Origin: Bradyrhizobium monzae
GTDB lineage: Bacteria > Pseudomonadota > Alphaproteobacteria > Rhizobiales > Xanthobacteraceae
Reading direction: 5' to 3'
DNA length: 64,000 bases
Assembly: GCF_021458635.1 (NCBI RefSeq)
Contig: NZ_JAIRDQ010000001.1
Span: 1,302,001-1,366,000 of the forward strand
A program made the position numbers and the translations under genes. Below are positions 62,360 to 64,000 of the stretch, in pieces; position 1 is the first letter of the stretch, and every line of letters starts with the position of its first letter. Under the pieces are notes generated by a model. That model was not told where the DNA came from. It did not search any database and worked only from the letters and a program-made list of their open reading frames with translations.

Positions 62360-63535
62360 CTAGTGCGTCAGTTCCTTCATCGCCCCCTCAAGTCCCTCGA
62401 TCGTGATCGGGTACATGCGGTTCGCGAAGATGCGTTTGATGATGGTGGTGGATTCCGAATAGTCCCAGTGCTTCTGCGCGACCGGATTGAGCCACACCGT
62501 ATGCGGATAGGTGCGGATGATGCGGTCGAGCCAGACCGAGCCGGGCTCCTCGTTGACGTGCTCGACCGAGCCGCCGGGCACCATGATCTCGTAAGGGCTC
62601 ATCGACGCATCGCCGACGAACACGACCTTGTAGTCGTGCGGATATTTGTGCAGCACGTCCCAGGTCGGCGTGCGATCGGTGAAGCGGCGCTTGTTCTGCT
62701 TCCACACGCCTTCATAGAGGCAGTTGTGGAAGTAGAAATACTCCATGTGCTTGAACTCGCTCTTCGCCGCCGAGAACAGCTCCTCGACCTGCTCGATATG
62801 CGAATCCATGGAGCCGCCGATGTCGAAGAACACCAGCAGCTTCACCGCATTGCGCCGCTCGGGACGCATGTGAACGTCGAGATAACCGTGATTGGCGGTC
62901 TCGCGAATGGTGGTGTCGAGATCGAGCTCATCCGGCGCACCGGTGCGCGCGAACTTGCGCAGGCGGCGCAACGCCACCTTGATGTTGCGGATGCCGAGCT
63001 CGACATTGCCGTCGAGATCCCGAAACTCGCGCTTGTCCCACACCTTCACGGCGCGGTTGTTGCGGTTCTTCTCCTGGCCGATACGAACGCCTTCGGGATT
63101 GTAACCGTGCGCGCCGAACGGCGAGGTGCCGGCCGTGCCGATCCATTTCGAGCCGCCCTGGTGCCGGCCCTTCTGCTCCTCGAGCCGCTTCTTCAGGGTC
63201 TCCATGAGCTTGTCCCAGCCCATGGCCTCGATCTGCTTCTTCTCTTCCTCGCTGAGGTATTTCTCGGCGAGCTTCTTCAGCCATTCCTCGGGGATCTCCG
63301 CCGTCTCCATGGCGTCGAGCAGGCTTTCCAGCCCCTTGAACACCGTGCCGAAGACGCGATCGAACTTGTCGAGGTTGCGCTCGTCCTTCACCAGCGAAGT
63401 GCGCGACAGATAGTAGAAATTCTCGACCGAATAGTCCGACAGGTCAGCGTCGAGCGCCTCCATCAGCGTGAGGTATTCGCGCAGCGTCACGGGGACCTGC
63501 GCATCGCGCAGAGACGTAAAGAATTGCAGGAACAT
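62360..63535 (-). CDS. VWA-domain protein (CoxE-like)
   Basis: 391 residues from ATG 63535. N-terminal helical region (LREYLTLMEALDADLSDYSVENFYYLSRTSLVKDERNLDKFDRVF), middle KKRLEEQKGRHQGGSKWIGTAGTSPFGAHG, and a C-terminal VWA domain; FFDIGGSMDSHIEQV has Gly where the usual MIDAS is DxSxS (D-I-G-G-S), so the metal site is altered but keeps the first Asp and last Ser. CoxE-like proteins usually work with a MoxR AAA ATPase, which is not in the window next to it. Confidence 0.85.
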   Translation of the reverse strand: MFLQFFTSLRDAQVPVTLREYLTLMEALDADLSDYSVENFYYLSRTSLVKDERNLDKFDRVFGTVFKGLESLLDAMETAEIPEEWLKKLAEKYLSEEEKKQIEAMGWDKLMETLKKRLEEQKGRHQGGSKWIGTAGTSPFGAHGYNPEGVRIGQEKNRNNRAVKVWDKREFRDLDGNVELGIRNIKVALRRLRKFARTGAPDELDLDTTIRETANHGYLDVHMRPERRNAVKLLVFFDIGGSMDSHIEQVEELFSAAKSEFKHMEYFYFHNCLYEGVWKQNKRRFTDRTPTWDVLHKYPHDYKVVFVGDASMSPYEIMVPGGSVEHVNEEPGSVWLDRIIRTYPHTVWLNPVAQKHWDYSESTTIIKRIFANRMYPITIEGLEGAMKELTH

Positions 63536-63659
63536 GGGTGACAGATTGCCCGTCGGGTGGCGAACGTCAAGGGGCGGAGCCCGGCGCTGCACGCTGGACC
63601 GGCGGGCTTTTTGCTCTAGAATTGACCGCCTCACAGGGTTGTTTGGGGGGACGTTTGCA

Positions 63660-63905
63660 ATGGGTATTCTCGCAGCGCTGATCATTGGTGCCATCGCCGG
63701 CTGGCTTGCCGGCAAGATTGTCCACGGGGCGGGATTTGGGCTGATCGGCAACATGGTCGTCGGCATCATCGGCGCGCTGGTGGCAGGCTGGGTGCTGCCG
63801 CAGCTCGGCATCGCGCTCGCCACGGGCACGCTGGGCACCATCATTGACGCCACGGTTGGCGCAGTGATTGTGCTCGTCATCCTTTCGCTGATAAAACGGG
63901 TCTGA
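63660..63905 (+). CDS. GlsB/YeaQ/YmgE-family small membrane protein
   Basis: 81 residues from ATG 63660. Three hydrophobic spans (ILAALIIGAIAGWLAGKIVHG, GLIGNMVVGIIGALVAGWVLP, TIIDATVGAVIVLVILSLI) with the Gly-rich pattern of transglycosylase-associated / stress-response membrane proteins. Function unknown. Divergent from the VWA-protein gene; ends in a terminator. Confidence 0.9.
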   Translation: MGILAALIIGAIAGWLAGKIVHGAGFGLIGNMVVGIIGALVAGWVLPQLGIALATGTLGTIIDATVGAVIVLVILSLIKRV

Positions 63906-63921
63906 AAGCCTGACCGAACCA

Positions 63922-63948
63922 GGAACGGCCGCCATGAGCGGCCGTTCC
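63922..63948. terminator. hairpin terminator after the GlsB-family gene
   Basis: GGAACGGCCGC and GCGGCCGTTCC form an 11-bp stem with loop CATGA, 17 bp after the stop. No strong U-run. Confidence 0.7.
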
Positions 63949-64000
63949 CATGTCGTGACCACGGCAATGCAATTGGCAATTCCGGGGACGACGACCAACA

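Overview
The window is chromosomal DNA of a high-GC alphaproteobacterium, most likely Bradyrhizobium or a close relative. Support comes from the gene families (PotABCD-like and Tau-like importers, a Rhodobacter-type phospholipid N-methyltransferase, an extensin-like lipoprotein, EttA, bfr/bfd), an iron-control-element palindrome (TTTAGAA-N3-TTCTAAA) in front of bfr, and many REP-like palindromes between genes of the type common in that group. Nothing seen is typical of a plasmid or prophage; no tRNA, rRNA, CRISPR array or complete insertion sequence was found by reading. The assignment rests on reading and recall, not on a search.

Layout. 0-3 kb: a left-pointing operon of M20 metallohydrolase, ABC permease and TauA-like binding protein, cut by the window edge. 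3-9 kb: histidine phosphatase, extensin-like lipoprotein, a 27-residue membrane peptide, two divergent DUF2147-like secreted paralogues and a FecR-domain protein. 9-15 kb: Nudix hydrolase, then an apparent lipid locus (phosphatidylserine decarboxylase, class III aminotransferase, Mpo1/DUF962-like membrane protein, phospholipid-methyltransferase-like enzyme, GT4 glycosyltransferase) followed by an L,D-transpeptidase. 16-19 kb: DUF899 protein plus a coupled membrane protein, divergent from a TPR/winged-helix regulator and a beta-propeller protein. 19-25 kb: DUF4403 protein and a four-gene polyamine-type ABC importer. 25-31 kb: orphan Liv-type binding protein, PRC-barrel protein, Ser-rich protein, OmpR/EnvZ-type pair, zinc ribbon, lytic transglycosylase.

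31.5-36.4 kb is a thiamine operon under a TPP riboswitch (thiO-thiS-thiG-thiE-thiC) ending in a strong terminator. 36.4-39.9 kb is an accessory patch: an SPFH-like gene of lower GC, an HD-type phosphohydrolase with a stray copy of its own 3' end, a DUF4262 gene, and a toxin-antitoxin pair lodged between two copies of the 5' end of a mug-type DNA glycosylase gene. 40-51.5 kb carries mostly single genes (GST, two SDRs, VOC, RidA, several small secreted proteins including a tandem pair, a J-domain protein, a Fis-type HTH protein behind a CtrA-like site, a collagen-like protein, an alpha/beta hydrolase, a PPOX flavoprotein). 51.6-52.6 kb is the bfr/bfd iron-storage unit. 53-64 kb has two paralogous secreted Gly-rich proteins, the ettA-MltB operon, a hydroxyacid dehydrogenase, a second L,D-transpeptidase with 27-residue repeats, two rhodaneses with a CoxE-like VWA protein, and a GlsB-type membrane protein.

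The best candidates for something undescribed are the toxin-antitoxin pair carried inside a regenerated DNA-glycosylase gene (38516-39902) and the lipid locus at 9.7-15 kb, where an Mpo1-like protein sits with lipid head-group enzymes and an aminotransferase of unknown substrate.
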